Assembly: GCA_003153505.1 (NCBI GenBank)
Contig: PLZA01000015.1
Location: forward strand, 1-64,000
Reading direction: 5' to 3'
DNA: 64,000 nucleotides
Source of the DNA: Candidatus Dormiibacterota bacterium
GTDB lineage: Bacteria; Chloroflexota; Dormibacteria; Aeolococcales; Aeolococcaceae
In this document: piece after piece, positions 31,197 to 40,084 of the stretch
How positions within the stretch are numbered: position 1 is the stretch's first letter
How the letters are laid out: every line of letters starts with the position of its first letter
The notes under the pieces: model-generated
Told to the model about the DNA's origin: nothing
Databases searched by the model: none
The model's input: only the letters and a program-made list of their open reading frames with translations
Translations under genes and position numbers: made by a program

Positions 31197-32944
31197 CCCG
31201 CCGGCGACCCCGCGCCACGAGCCGACGCAGCAGCGACAACCGGCTGTCCGCTCAGGGCCACCGCCCGCGCCGGGCGCAGGTCGCGAAGGCGTGCGCGCAC
31301 GCGTTGTAGGCCCTGGAAGCTGTCGACCTCCAGCCCGAAGCACGCGTCGACGAGCCTGCCCCGGGGAAGGTGGCCGGCGAGATTCGGCTTGTTGAAAGCG
31401 ATCGCCTCGACAATGCCGCTCCCGGTCGCGAGCGCGACCCGCACGTGCTGACCGTCCGACCCGAAGGTCGAGGTCCCCAGAACGCGAGCTCCACACACCG
31501 CCAGTAGCGGTGCGGGGTTGCCCTGGCCACTCGGTTCGAGCTGATCGAGCGCATGACAGAGCTCGGGGGTGACGTCGACTCCCGAGATCTCGCAGTCGAT
31601 GGAGAAGTCGCGTATGCGCTCGAGGCCGGCGTTCTGCTCGCCAACCGACGCGGTGATCAGCTCGCTGAACTCGTCGAAGCGTGCCGGGTCGAGGCTGAAT
31701 CCCGCCGCAGCCGCATGCCCGCCGTAGCGGAGCAAGGAAGTGGCGGCGCCGTCGAGCGCCTTGACGATGTGGACGCCACCGGCCGAGCGTGCCGAGCCCT
31801 TCGCCTCGAGAGGATCGAGGCACGCGACAAAGGTCGGCCTCGCATACCGCTCGGCGATCCGGCCGGCGACCAGTCCGACGATGCCCATCGGCCACTCGGG
31901 GTCGCCGAGCACGATGGCCGCCGCATCGTCGTCGATGGCCGCGACCTGTTCCTCGGCCTGGGCGAGCGCGATCGCGACCGCCTGCTGTCGCAGGCGATTC
32001 TGGGTGTCGAGGTCGGTGGCGAGCCGCATCGACTCATCAGGGTCGTCGCACAGACAGAGTTCGAGGGCGAGACGCGCATCCTCCATCCGTCCCGCGGCGT
32101 TGATGCGCGGTCCGACCGCGAAAGCGATGTCCGTCCCTCGCGGGGGCGGTGAGATGCCGGCGACCTCGCAGAGGGCACGCAGCCCGGGCAGATCGACGAT
32201 TCGCGGCAGGCCGTCGCGGACGATCACACGGTTCTCGCCGCGCAGCGGCATCATGTCGGCGATCGTCCCGAGCGCCGCGAGCCCGAGCGATGCGTCGGCG
32301 CTTCCGGCGGGCACCACGCCTCGCGTCTCCAGGGCCTGGACGAGCTTGAAGGCGACCCCGGCCCCCGCGAGCCCGTCGAACGCATACGTCGATCCCGGCA
32401 GCTTGGGATTGACGAGCGCGTCAGCGGGTGCGAGTTGCGGCGGCGATCCGCCGGGGGCAAGGGCGAGATGGTGGTCGGTGACGACGAGGCGCATGGTCGC
32501 GGAACGGCCCAGCGCAACGTCGACGCTGCTCGTGCCGCAGTCGACCGTGATGACGCAGCGAGCGCCGCGACCTGCCAGCTCGGCGAGCGCGGCCGCATGC
32601 AGCCCGTAGCCCTCGGTCATCCGGTTGGGGATGTACGGGATGACCGTCGCCCCGGATGCGCGCAGGCAGCGCGTGAGCATGGCGCAGGCGGTCACACCAT
32701 CGGCGTCGTAGTCACCGTAGACCGCGATCGTGCCGCCTTCGGCGATCGTCGAGGTGATCGCTTCGACGGCGGCCTCCATGGCGGGAAGCCCGAATGGATC
32801 GTGGTACCCGCCGGTGACGTCGAGGAAGGCCGATGCGGCAGCCAGGTCGTAGCCTCGCGCCGCGAGCACCTTACCGACGACCGGGTGGAGTCCCGGGAGT
32901 GGCTCCGCGTCGCTTAGCCGCCAGCGGCGCGGCGCCGGCTGCAC
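31193..32944 (-). CDS. recJ: Single-stranded-DNA-specific exonuclease RecJ
   Basis: 583 residues, the usual size. DHH-family motifs in order: VYGDYDADGVTACAML (motif I), PYIPNRMTEGYGL, CVITVDCGTSS, VVTDHHLA with the DHH, then LAALGTIADMMPL and the DHHA1-type GGVHIVKALDG and LLRYGGHAAAAGFSL. It degrades single-stranded DNA 5' to 3' in recombination and mismatch repair. GTG 32944 begins 9 bp after the lemA stop codon, with GAGG 6 bases before it, so it is downstream of lemA. Confidence 0.95.
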   Translation of the reverse strand: MQPAPRRWRLSDAEPLPGLHPVVGKVLAARGYDLAAASAFLDVTGGYHDPFGLPAMEAAVEAITSTIAEGGTIAVYGDYDADGVTACAMLTRCLRASGATVIPYIPNRMTEGYGLHAAALAELAGRGARCVITVDCGTSSVDVALGRSATMRLVVTDHHLALAPGGSPPQLAPADALVNPKLPGSTYAFDGLAGAGVAFKLVQALETRGVVPAGSADASLGLAALGTIADMMPLRGENRVIVRDGLPRIVDLPGLRALCEVAGISPPPRGTDIAFAVGPRINAAGRMEDARLALELCLCDDPDESMRLATDLDTQNRLRQQAVAIALAQAEEQVAAIDDDAAAIVLGDPEWPMGIVGLVAGRIAERYARPTFVACLDPLEAKGSARSAGGVHIVKALDGAATSLLRYGGHAAAAGFSLDPARFDEFSELITASVGEQNAGLERIRDFSIDCEISGVDVTPELCHALDQLEPSGQGNPAPLLAVCGARVLGTSTFGSDGQHVRVALATGSGIVEAIAFNKPNLAGHLPRGRLVDACFGLEVDSFQGLQRVRARLRDLRPARAVALSGQPVVAAASARGAGSPAG

Positions 32945-32953
32945 CGGCCGGCC

Positions 32954-33616
32954 TCAGGCGCCCGAAACGGGGGGCGCCGGCGGTGTCCCGGGTGACGGCG
33001 CGGGGGCAGGCGCCGCTCCCGGGGTCTGGCCGTAGGTGGCATTGGTGATGGCGCTGAAATCGACCTTCGGCGCCTCGGCGACGACCGCACGCTGTGCGGC
33101 GTCGATCTGGAAGAACTCGGCGAGCTGGAAATGGAACATGTTGGCGATGACGTTCGACGGGAACGCCTGCACGCGGGTGTTGAACTGCTGCACGTTGCTG
33201 TTGTAGATCTGCCGCGATGCCTGGATGCGATCCTCGGTATCGGAGAGCGTCGCCTGGAGCTGCAGGAAGTTCTGGTTGGCCTTGAGCTCGGGGTAGTTCT
33301 CGGCGACCGCGAACAGGTGGCCGAGGGCCATCTGGAATGGTCCTTCAGCGGCGGCCGCAGCTGCCGGCCCCTGCGCCTGCATACCGACCGAACGCGCCTG
33401 GGCGACCTCCTCGAAGACGCCTCGCTCGTGCGCGGCGTAGCCCTGCACCGTCGACACCAGGTTGGGGATGAGGTCGTACCGGCGCTTCAGCTCGGTATCG
33501 ATGTCAGCCCAGGCGTTCTGCACCGCGTTGCGTTGGGAGACGAACCGGTTGTACGCGGCCACCACGCCGAGCGCGACGACCACGATGATGACGAGGACGA
33601 CGATCAGGACTATCAC
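32954..33616 (-). CDS. lemA: LemA family protein
   Basis: 220 residues. One N-terminal membrane span (IVLIVVLVIIVVVALGVVAA), then the LemA core: YNRFVSQRNAVQNAWADIDT, ELKRRYDLIPNLVSTVQGYA, and helices through NFLQLQATLSDTEDRI and YNSNVQQFNTR, ending in a Pro/Ala tail (residues 195-220). LemA proteins are short membrane-anchored helix bundles of unknown chemistry. GTG 33616 is backed by AAGGAG with 6-base spacing. It lies 82 bp after a DUF3137-like gene, a frequent partner, and before recJ. Confidence 0.93.
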   Translation of the reverse strand: MIVLIVVLVIIVVVALGVVAAYNRFVSQRNAVQNAWADIDTELKRRYDLIPNLVSTVQGYAAHERGVFEEVAQARSVGMQAQGPAAAAAAEGPFQMALGHLFAVAENYPELKANQNFLQLQATLSDTEDRIQASRQIYNSNVQQFNTRVQAFPSNVIANMFHFQLAEFFQIDAAQRAVVAEAPKVDFSAITNATYGQTPGAAPAPAPSPGTPPAPPVSGA

Positions 33617-33698
33617 GGAGGTCTCCTTCGGAGCAGGGGATCGAGTGCGGGTCTAGGGTACCGCGTGACAAGTGGCGATCAAACGCCGCCGTCGGAGA

Positions 33699-34349
33699 TC
33701 AGGAGCCGCTCCGGCCGTGCACCAGCGCGGGAATGCGCTCGGTGACGAGCGCGGTGGCGTCGAAGAGAGCGCCAAGCTCGGCGACCGGCCGGCGGTGCGT
33801 GTACACCATCAGAAAGAGCGGTCCGAACACCACGTGGTCCCCGCTGTCGAGGCTCAGCAACGTCTCGATCATCCGCGCGTCGATCAGCTCGACGGCAAAG
33901 GCGTCGTCCGCTGACTTGACGTTGAATCGGTTGTTGAAATCGATCGACTCGAAATGGATCCCGGGTGCGCCGAGGGATTCCTCGGCAAGCATTCCGAGCG
34001 CGCCGCGCGGCGTGACGGTGACCTGGGGCATCGGCGTCGCGAGCTGGGTGATGACGTTGGAGAACGAAACCGTGTTCTGGTTCTTCCCGTCGGAGACGAC
34101 GTACGAATAGTCGCAGTACGTCACCGGCAGGCCACTCCACTGCCCGCGGAGAACGTTGTGCCAGTACCTGCGATTCCCGGCGCGAAAGAGCGGGAGCCCG
34201 CAGTCACCGAGCTCCCAGTCGTTGCCGACCACCGCCAGGCCGTGCGCCGCCCCGAACGTCGCGATATCGCGGATGCGTTGCTGGCCGGCAAAATACGACA
34301 CGCATCCGACGATCACCACCACCGCGAAGAAGAGGACGAAGAGGACCAT
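33699..34349 (-). CDS. DUF3137-like membrane-anchored protein
   Basis: 216 residues with one N-terminal span (VLFVLFFAVVVIVGCVSYFA) and a soluble domain whose strands (FESIDFNNRFNVKSADDAF, ELIDARMIETLLSLD, VVFGPLFLMVY) match DUF3137-type domains that often accompany LemA genes. The long frames antisense to it are shadows. No Shine-Dalgarno is obvious at ATG 34349. Function unknown. Confidence 0.72.
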   Translation of the reverse strand: MVLFVLFFAVVVIVGCVSYFAGQQRIRDIATFGAAHGLAVVGNDWELGDCGLPLFRAGNRRYWHNVLRGQWSGLPVTYCDYSYVVSDGKNQNTVSFSNVITQLATPMPQVTVTPRGALGMLAEESLGAPGIHFESIDFNNRFNVKSADDAFAVELIDARMIETLLSLDSGDHVVFGPLFLMVYTHRRPVAELGALFDATALVTERIPALVHGRSGS

Positions 34350-34385
34350 TCAGCGCTGCCGATGCGGCGACACGCCTGCGGGCGC

Positions 34386-37130
34386 TCAGCCCTTCATGAG
34401 CTGGCGGAGCACGAGCGGCAGGATTCCGCCGTTGCGCAGGTACTCCACGTCGGTGTCACTGTCGAGCCGGCACACCGTGTCGAACTCGATATCGGCCTGG
34501 CCTGCCCGGCGGGCGCTGACGTGCACGGCCGACCCCGGGGACGCGCCGGCGACGCCGCGAATCGTGTACAGCTCGGTGCCGTCGAGGCCGAGCGACACTG
34601 CGCTCTCCCCCGCGCGGAACTGCAGCGGCAGGATTCCCATGCCCACCAGGTTGCTGCGGTGAATGCGCTCGTACGACTCCGCGATGACGGCACGAACACC
34701 CTGGAGCAGCGGGCCTTTCGCGGCCCAGTCTCGCGACGAGCCAGAGCCGTACTCGCGCCCCGCGATCACGATCAACGGGACACCCTCCTGCTGATAGAGC
34801 GCCGACGCGTCGTAGATGGTCATGACCGCACCGTCAGGGAGGTGCGCAGTCCACCCACCCTCCTTGCCGTCGGCGAGCGCGTTGTGGAGGCGGATGTTCG
34901 CGAACGTGCCGCGAACCATCACATCGTGGTTGCCGCGTCGCGCACCGTAGGTGTTGAAGTCGCGAGCTTCGACGCCGTGCTCCCGGAGATACGCCGCCGC
35001 GGGGCTCACCCCGGAGATGGTGCCCGCCGGCGAGATGTGATCGGTGGTGATCGAATCACCCAGGAGCGCGAGCACGCGGGCGTCGATCACGTCCACCGGC
35101 GGCTGTGGCTCGGGCGACATGCCGACGAAATACGGTGGCTCGCGGACGTACGTCGAGTCCGCGTCCCAGTCGAAGAGCCCGCCGCTCGGTGACGGCAACT
35201 GCTGCCAATGCTCGTCGCCGTCGAAGATCCGCTCGTACTCCCGCGTGTACAGGTCGCTTCCGATCGCAGCGCTGACCGTCTCGGTGACCTCGTCGGCGCT
35301 GGGCCAGATATCGCTGAGAAAGACCGGCTTGCCGTCAAGGCCGGTCCCGAGCGAGTCGCTCGTGAGGTCGATGTCGAGGCGGCCCGCGAGCGCGTAGGCA
35401 ACCACGAGCGGTGGCGACGCGAGGTACGCGGCCCGCACCTGCGGGTGGATGCGGCCCTCGAAGTTGCGGTTGCCGCTGAGCACCGCCGCGACCGTGAGGT
35501 CCTCGGCGTCGATGCGCTCCGCGACCAGCTCCGGGAGCGGGCCGCTGTTGCCGATGCACGTGGTGCACCCGTAGCCGACGAGGTTGAAGCGGAGCTGCTC
35601 CAGCGAGCTGAGCAATCCGGCCCGCTCGAGGTAGTCGGTGACCACGCGCGAGCCCGGTGCGAGCGACGTCTTGACATAGTCCGGGGGCATCAGCCCCCGA
35701 GCGACGGCGTTGCGCGCAAGCAGCCCCGCCGCCACCATGACCGCCGGGTTCGAGGTGTTGGTGCACGAAGTGATGGCGGCGATCACGACCGATCCGTCGC
35801 GCACCGATGCGGCGTCGAGAGGGCCGTTCGGCGCCGGCTCCTCGACCACCGACTCGGGGTCGATGCCGCCCTCCTCCTCGAGCCGCGACACCTCGCCCTC
35901 GGCGGTCACCTCGCTCGTGTTGCGTTCAGGGCGCTGCTCCCAGACATTCGTGAATGACTCCCAGACCTGGGGCAGGGCGACGCGGTCCTGCGGGCGCTTG
36001 GGGCCCGCGACGCTCGGCACCACGCTCGCCAGGTCGAGTTCGACCATCTCGCTAAAGGTCGGGATCGGCGAGTCGTCCGTGCGGAACATGCCCTGTTCCT
36101 TCGCGTAACGCTCGACCAGGCCGATGTGCTCGGGATCCCGGCCGGAGCCACGCAGGTATTCGAGCGTCCTCGCGTCGACCGGGAACAGCGACGCCGTGGC
36201 GCCGAACTCCGGTGACATATTCGAGAGCGTCGCCCGGTCGGGGACCGACATCGAGCTCAGGCCGCTGCCGCAGAACTCGACGAACTTGTTCACCACGCCG
36301 TGCTTGCGGAGCAACTCAGTCAGCGTGAGCACCAGGTCGGTCGCGGTGGTGCCGGCGGGCAGGGCGTTGTGAAAGCGAACTCCCACGACGACCGGCGCAA
36401 GCAGGAACAGCGGCTGGCCGAGCATGCAGGCCTCGGCTTCGATGCCGCCGACGCCCCAGCCGAGCACCCCCATGCCGTTGACCATCGGGGTGTGTGAGTC
36501 CGTGCCGACCAGGGTGTCCGGCAGGGCAGTGCGCACGCCGTCGATCTCGCGCACCTGGACGACCTGTGCGAGGTACTCGAGGTTGATCTGGTGGACGATG
36601 CCCATGCCCGGCGGGACCACCCGGAAGCCCTGAAAGGCCTGCTGGGCCCAGCGGAGCAGCGAGTAGCGCTCGCGGTTGCGCTCGTATTCGCGGGCGATGT
36701 TGCGTTCGTATGCCTCGCGGTTGCCGAAGGCATCGACCTGCACCGAGTGATCGACGACGAGATCCACCGGAACGAGCGGATCGATGCGCATCGGGTCTCC
36801 GCCGGACCGGGCGACCGCGGAGCGCATGGCGGCAAGGTCGACGACGGCGGGCACGCCGGTGAAGTCCTGGAGGAGGACGCGCGCCGGCATGAAAGCCCGC
36901 TCGCGGTCTGCTGCCGAGCCGGTGCCGTCCCAGCTCGCGATCGCCTCGACGTCGCCCTCGCGGACGGACGGCGCCGCGGCATTGCGAACGCTGTTCTCGA
37001 GGAGGATCTTCAGGGTCACCGGCAGCCGGGAGACGTCGCCGATCCCCCGCTCGGCGAGCGCGCCGAGACGATGGTAGGAAACCCCCGGGACCAGTTCCGC
37101 CCTGGTGCCGAAGACGTCGGTGCCAACCAT
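34386..37130 (-). CDS. acnA: Aconitate hydratase A
   Basis: 914 residues, the length of AcnA/IRP1-type aconitase, which interconverts citrate and isocitrate. The three [4Fe-4S] ligands are in AITSCTNTSNPAVM and GCTTCIGNSGPL. Also seen: LVGTDSHTPMVNGMGVLGWG, the swivelling domain SITTDHISPAG, TYGARRGNHDVMVRGTFANI and AGREYGSGSSRDWAAKGP with active-site Ser/Arg. GAAGAT ends 9 bases before the ATG and there is no Shine-Dalgarno, which fits a leaderless mRNA loosely. It stands as a single gene facing the methyltransferase gene. Confidence 0.97.
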   Translation of the reverse strand: MVGTDVFGTRAELVPGVSYHRLGALAERGIGDVSRLPVTLKILLENSVRNAAAPSVREGDVEAIASWDGTGSAADRERAFMPARVLLQDFTGVPAVVDLAAMRSAVARSGGDPMRIDPLVPVDLVVDHSVQVDAFGNREAYERNIAREYERNRERYSLLRWAQQAFQGFRVVPPGMGIVHQINLEYLAQVVQVREIDGVRTALPDTLVGTDSHTPMVNGMGVLGWGVGGIEAEACMLGQPLFLLAPVVVGVRFHNALPAGTTATDLVLTLTELLRKHGVVNKFVEFCGSGLSSMSVPDRATLSNMSPEFGATASLFPVDARTLEYLRGSGRDPEHIGLVERYAKEQGMFRTDDSPIPTFSEMVELDLASVVPSVAGPKRPQDRVALPQVWESFTNVWEQRPERNTSEVTAEGEVSRLEEEGGIDPESVVEEPAPNGPLDAASVRDGSVVIAAITSCTNTSNPAVMVAAGLLARNAVARGLMPPDYVKTSLAPGSRVVTDYLERAGLLSSLEQLRFNLVGYGCTTCIGNSGPLPELVAERIDAEDLTVAAVLSGNRNFEGRIHPQVRAAYLASPPLVVAYALAGRLDIDLTSDSLGTGLDGKPVFLSDIWPSADEVTETVSAAIGSDLYTREYERIFDGDEHWQQLPSPSGGLFDWDADSTYVREPPYFVGMSPEPQPPVDVIDARVLALLGDSITTDHISPAGTISGVSPAAAYLREHGVEARDFNTYGARRGNHDVMVRGTFANIRLHNALADGKEGGWTAHLPDGAVMTIYDASALYQQEGVPLIVIAGREYGSGSSRDWAAKGPLLQGVRAVIAESYERIHRSNLVGMGILPLQFRAGESAVSLGLDGTELYTIRGVAGASPGSAVHVSARRAGQADIEFDTVCRLDSDTDVEYLRNGGILPLVLRQLMKG

Positions 37131-37280
37131 GACCGGCCCATCTTCGCACCCAGCGACGGCGCTGGGCCCGCATGCCGCTCCACGGGCGGCCGCGAACGTG
37201 AAACAGTCGGATTGACCACAACACCTCTGCGCCGCGGCTATTCTTCTCCCGCTGACGGAGGCATTGCAGGGGTATTAGTC

Positions 37281-38165
37281 GTGGCAAGCAGCGAGAGACC
37301 CGATGTCCGCCCAGAGCACCAGCTCTATCACGAGTACACGACCGAGGTCGACCAGGCCCGGACCAACGTCCATTACGAGCAGCCGCCGGAGTTCTTCCTG
37401 CTCATCACCGGCGGTGAATGGAACGTCTACTCCGCCAACCTGTGGGAACCGGGCACCGAGGACGACACCGCCTCACAGCAGGCCAAGCTCGACCTGATCG
37501 CGCGGCTCGCGGGCCTGAAGCAGGGCATGCGCCTCATCGACGTCGGCTGCGGCTGGGCGGGCCCGCTCACGTATCTCTGCGATACCTATGGGCTCTCCGG
37601 GACCGGTCTGACGCTGTCGCCGACCCAGAAGGGCTACGCCGAGCAGCGAATCGCCCGGCGCGGCACGGACGCGAAGATCGTCCTCAGCCATTGGGAGGAC
37701 TACACGCCCCCCGAGAGCGTCGATGCGATCTACACCGACGAGGTGATCGTCCACTTCTTCAACCTCTCCGGGTTCTTCACCAAGTGCCATGACTGGCTCA
37801 AGCCCGGCGGCGTGATGATCAACAAGGAGCTGCACCTCAAGCACCCGCGCCACGCGAAGCTCGAGCGAGGCGGCGAGTTCGTGAGCCAGATCTACGGGGA
37901 CACGGGGAACTACCGGACCCTGGCCGAGGAGCTGCGCCTCGCCAACGATGCCGGGTTCGACATCGAGCGCGTCCACCACATCGAGCGCCGCCACTACGAG
38001 ACGACCATCGATCACTGGCTCGCCAATATGCACAAGCACGCCGATCAGCTCAAGGAGATGGTCGGCGACCAGCACTACAAGGATTTCAGGGTCTACCTCC
38101 GGCTCGCTCGGCACATCCAGCGCAACGTGACCCTTGATGTGGTGGTCTGCCGCAGGTTCGACTGA
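37281..38165 (+). CDS. Cyclopropane-fatty-acid-synthase-like SAM methyltransferase
   Basis: 294 residues from GTG 37281 (AGGGG 8 bases upstream). SAM-binding motif I is RLIDVGCGWAGPLTYLCDTYG, followed by TGLTLSPTQKGYAEQRI, as in CFA synthases and mycolate-type methyltransferases that modify membrane lipid chains. N-terminal YSANLWEPGTEDD replaces the usual YS-CAYF block, so the acceptor may differ from a cis-olefin lipid. TATTCT at 37239-37244 may be the -10. The 150 bp between this gene and acnA hold both promoters and nothing else I can see. Confidence 0.85.
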   Translation: MASSERPDVRPEHQLYHEYTTEVDQARTNVHYEQPPEFFLLITGGEWNVYSANLWEPGTEDDTASQQAKLDLIARLAGLKQGMRLIDVGCGWAGPLTYLCDTYGLSGTGLTLSPTQKGYAEQRIARRGTDAKIVLSHWEDYTPPESVDAIYTDEVIVHFFNLSGFFTKCHDWLKPGGVMINKELHLKHPRHAKLERGGEFVSQIYGDTGNYRTLAEELRLANDAGFDIERVHHIERRHYETTIDHWLANMHKHADQLKEMVGDQHYKDFRVYLRLARHIQRNVTLDVVVCRRFD

Positions 38166-38226
38166 GCGGGACGCCGACGCGCCGACGAGGAGCGTGCGAG
38201 GGCACGCCGCGGTGATCAAGCACCGA

Positions 38227-38961
38227 TCAGCTCGGGGTCGAGAGCTGCGCCAGGTATGACGTGAGGTGCGTATACGCGCCGGTCGCGAGCAGCACACCGA
38301 GGATGACCGTGATCACGCCGCCCGCGAGCGTCAGCGGGCGCACGAAGCGGTTGAGGCTGCGGGGGAGCTCCGGGAGCGATGCCCAGAGGAGCGCGACGGC
38401 GATGAAGGGGAGTCCGAGCCCGAGCGAGTAGACGACCAGCAGCAGCCCGCCCGTCAAAGCGTGCGAGCTGAGCGCCGCCAGCGTCAGGGCGGCGGCGAGA
38501 TACGGCCCGACGCATGGCGTCCAGCCGAGTCCGAAGACGACGCCGACCAGGAATGCGCCGAGGACGCCGCGCCGGCGCAGCCGCTCGGGGAGCTGGAAGC
38601 CCTGCGTTCGCTCGAGCAGGCCGACTCGGACCACGCCGATGATCGCCAAGCCGAACAGGATCACCGCGATGCCGCCGATGATCTCGACGATCCGTCCGCT
38701 CACCGCCCCGTTGGCGACCCGCGCGATGCCTCCGGCGCTGAGCCCGAGGAGGACGAAGACGCAGGTGAATCCAGCGACGTAGAGCAGCGACCCGGCGAGC
38801 AGCCGGAGCCGGAAGCTGTGCCGGTCCGGGTTGCTCAGCTCGGCGGCGCTGACCCCGGAGACGCACGCCAGATACGCGGGCAACAGCGGGACCGTGCACG
38901 GTGCGAGAAAGGATCCCAGCCCCGCGACGAAGGTCGCGAGCACCGTGGCAATGGAGAGCAT
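38227..38961 (-). CDS. ccdA: Cytochrome c biogenesis/thiol transporter CcdA
   Basis: 244 residues, six or seven membrane spans. Redox cysteines occur in FLAPCTVPLLPAYLACVSG (first span) and GLGWTPCVGPYLAAAL (fourth span), the pair that passes electrons from cytoplasmic thioredoxin outward. It begins on the last base of the thioredoxin-domain gene at 38961, so the two form a coupled pair equivalent to the halves of the DipZ fusion of mycobacteria. Confidence 0.93.
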   Translation of the reverse strand: MLSIATVLATFVAGLGSFLAPCTVPLLPAYLACVSGVSAAELSNPDRHSFRLRLLAGSLLYVAGFTCVFVLLGLSAGGIARVANGAVSGRIVEIIGGIAVILFGLAIIGVVRVGLLERTQGFQLPERLRRRGVLGAFLVGVVFGLGWTPCVGPYLAAALTLAALSSHALTGGLLLVVYSLGLGLPFIAVALLWASLPELPRSLNRFVRPLTLAGGVITVILGVLLATGAYTHLTSYLAQLSTPS

Positions 38962-39992
38962 CAGCCGAACGTGAAGGTGTAGATCCGGAACCCCGCCGGC
39001 ACGGTCAGGTCGATGAGATGGTATCCGGGTGAGATCCCGGTGAGCAGCTGGAACAGGTCCTGGCGGGTCACTATGAACCCGGAGCCGGTCAGCGCGGCGC
39101 CACTACTTGCCGCGGGCACGGTCTTTCCGTCAAGTTTGACCGCAACGTGGAGCGCTGCCCCGGGCGTCCCGGCGACGATGTATACGGTGTCGGCGGTGAA
39201 GTTGAGCCGTACGTGGCCGGTAGCGTCCGCCTGGAGATACTGGCCCTCATCCGTCCAGGTGCCGGTGACCTGAATCGAGTCCTGCTGCTGGGGTGGACCG
39301 TGATCCGCATAGACGGTCGGCGAACCCGGCGATCCGTACGGCACGTTGTCGGCGAGCTGTCCCCGCACGCTGCCCGCGTAGAGCTCGGGCGTGGTGTTGC
39401 TGGGCACCGGCGTCGATGACGGCAGTGTCGCGGTGTGCACCTTGAGCAGCTGCGCGACGGCGGCGTCCGTTTGCGCGTAGTCTCCTTCGCCAATGCTCGT
39501 GTAGGCGACCCGGCCCTGCTGATCGAGGAGGTACTCGGCAGGCCAGGACTGGTTCTGGTAGGCGTTCCAGGTGGCCATCTCGCTGTCGATGGCCACGGGC
39601 CACGAAATCCCGAGGCGCTGGACCGCGGCTGCGACGTTGGCCGGCACCTTCTCGAAGTCGAACTCCGGGGAGTGGACGCCGACGATGACGAATCCATCCT
39701 GTTTGTAGGCGTCGTAGAGGACCTTGAGGTGGGGGATGGTGCGCACGCAGTTGACGCACGAGAAGGTCCAGAAGTCGATGAGGACGACCTTGCCGCGGAG
39801 GTCGGCAAGGGTCAGCGGGGTGGTGTTGAGCCACCCGTCGATGCCGGTGAAATCGGGGGCCTCGGAGCGCTGGCTGACGGGATAGACCTGGCTGGCCGTG
39901 GTGGCCGCCGGTGGGTTGGTGACCACGGTGAAGAGCACCACGGCGGTGATGGCCACGGCGACGGTCGCGAGAGCGAGTCGGTATCGGTTCAC
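38961..39992 (-). CDS. Secreted thioredoxin-like protein with C-terminal carbohydrate-binding-like domain (DipZ C-terminal part)
   Basis: 343 residues. N-terminal signal anchor (LALATVAVAITAVVLFTVV), a TlpA/redoxin domain with RGKVVLIDFWTFSCVNCVRT (active site CVNC, about residues 78-81), SWPVAIDSEMATWNAY and SWPAEYLLDQQGRV, then a beta-rich domain resembling the lectin-like end of Mycobacterium DipZ. It would receive electrons from CcdA and reduce or exchange disulfides outside the membrane. GTG 39992; TAGAGT lies 15 bases upstream. The DipZ architecture is split here between two genes. Confidence 0.88.
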   Translation of the reverse strand: MNRYRLALATVAVAITAVVLFTVVTNPPAATTASQVYPVSQRSEAPDFTGIDGWLNTTPLTLADLRGKVVLIDFWTFSCVNCVRTIPHLKVLYDAYKQDGFVIVGVHSPEFDFEKVPANVAAAVQRLGISWPVAIDSEMATWNAYQNQSWPAEYLLDQQGRVAYTSIGEGDYAQTDAAVAQLLKVHTATLPSSTPVPSNTTPELYAGSVRGQLADNVPYGSPGSPTVYADHGPPQQQDSIQVTGTWTDEGQYLQADATGHVRLNFTADTVYIVAGTPGAALHVAVKLDGKTVPAASSGAALTGSGFIVTRQDLFQLLTGISPGYHLIDLTVPAGFRIYTFTFG

Positions 39993-40084
39993 CTGGGTTC
40001 CAGCGCACTCTACGGTCCCGACGTTGAGGAACCATTACGAATCCGGTCCGGTCTGCTAGCTTGTGACCCGACCTTCGGTCGTAC

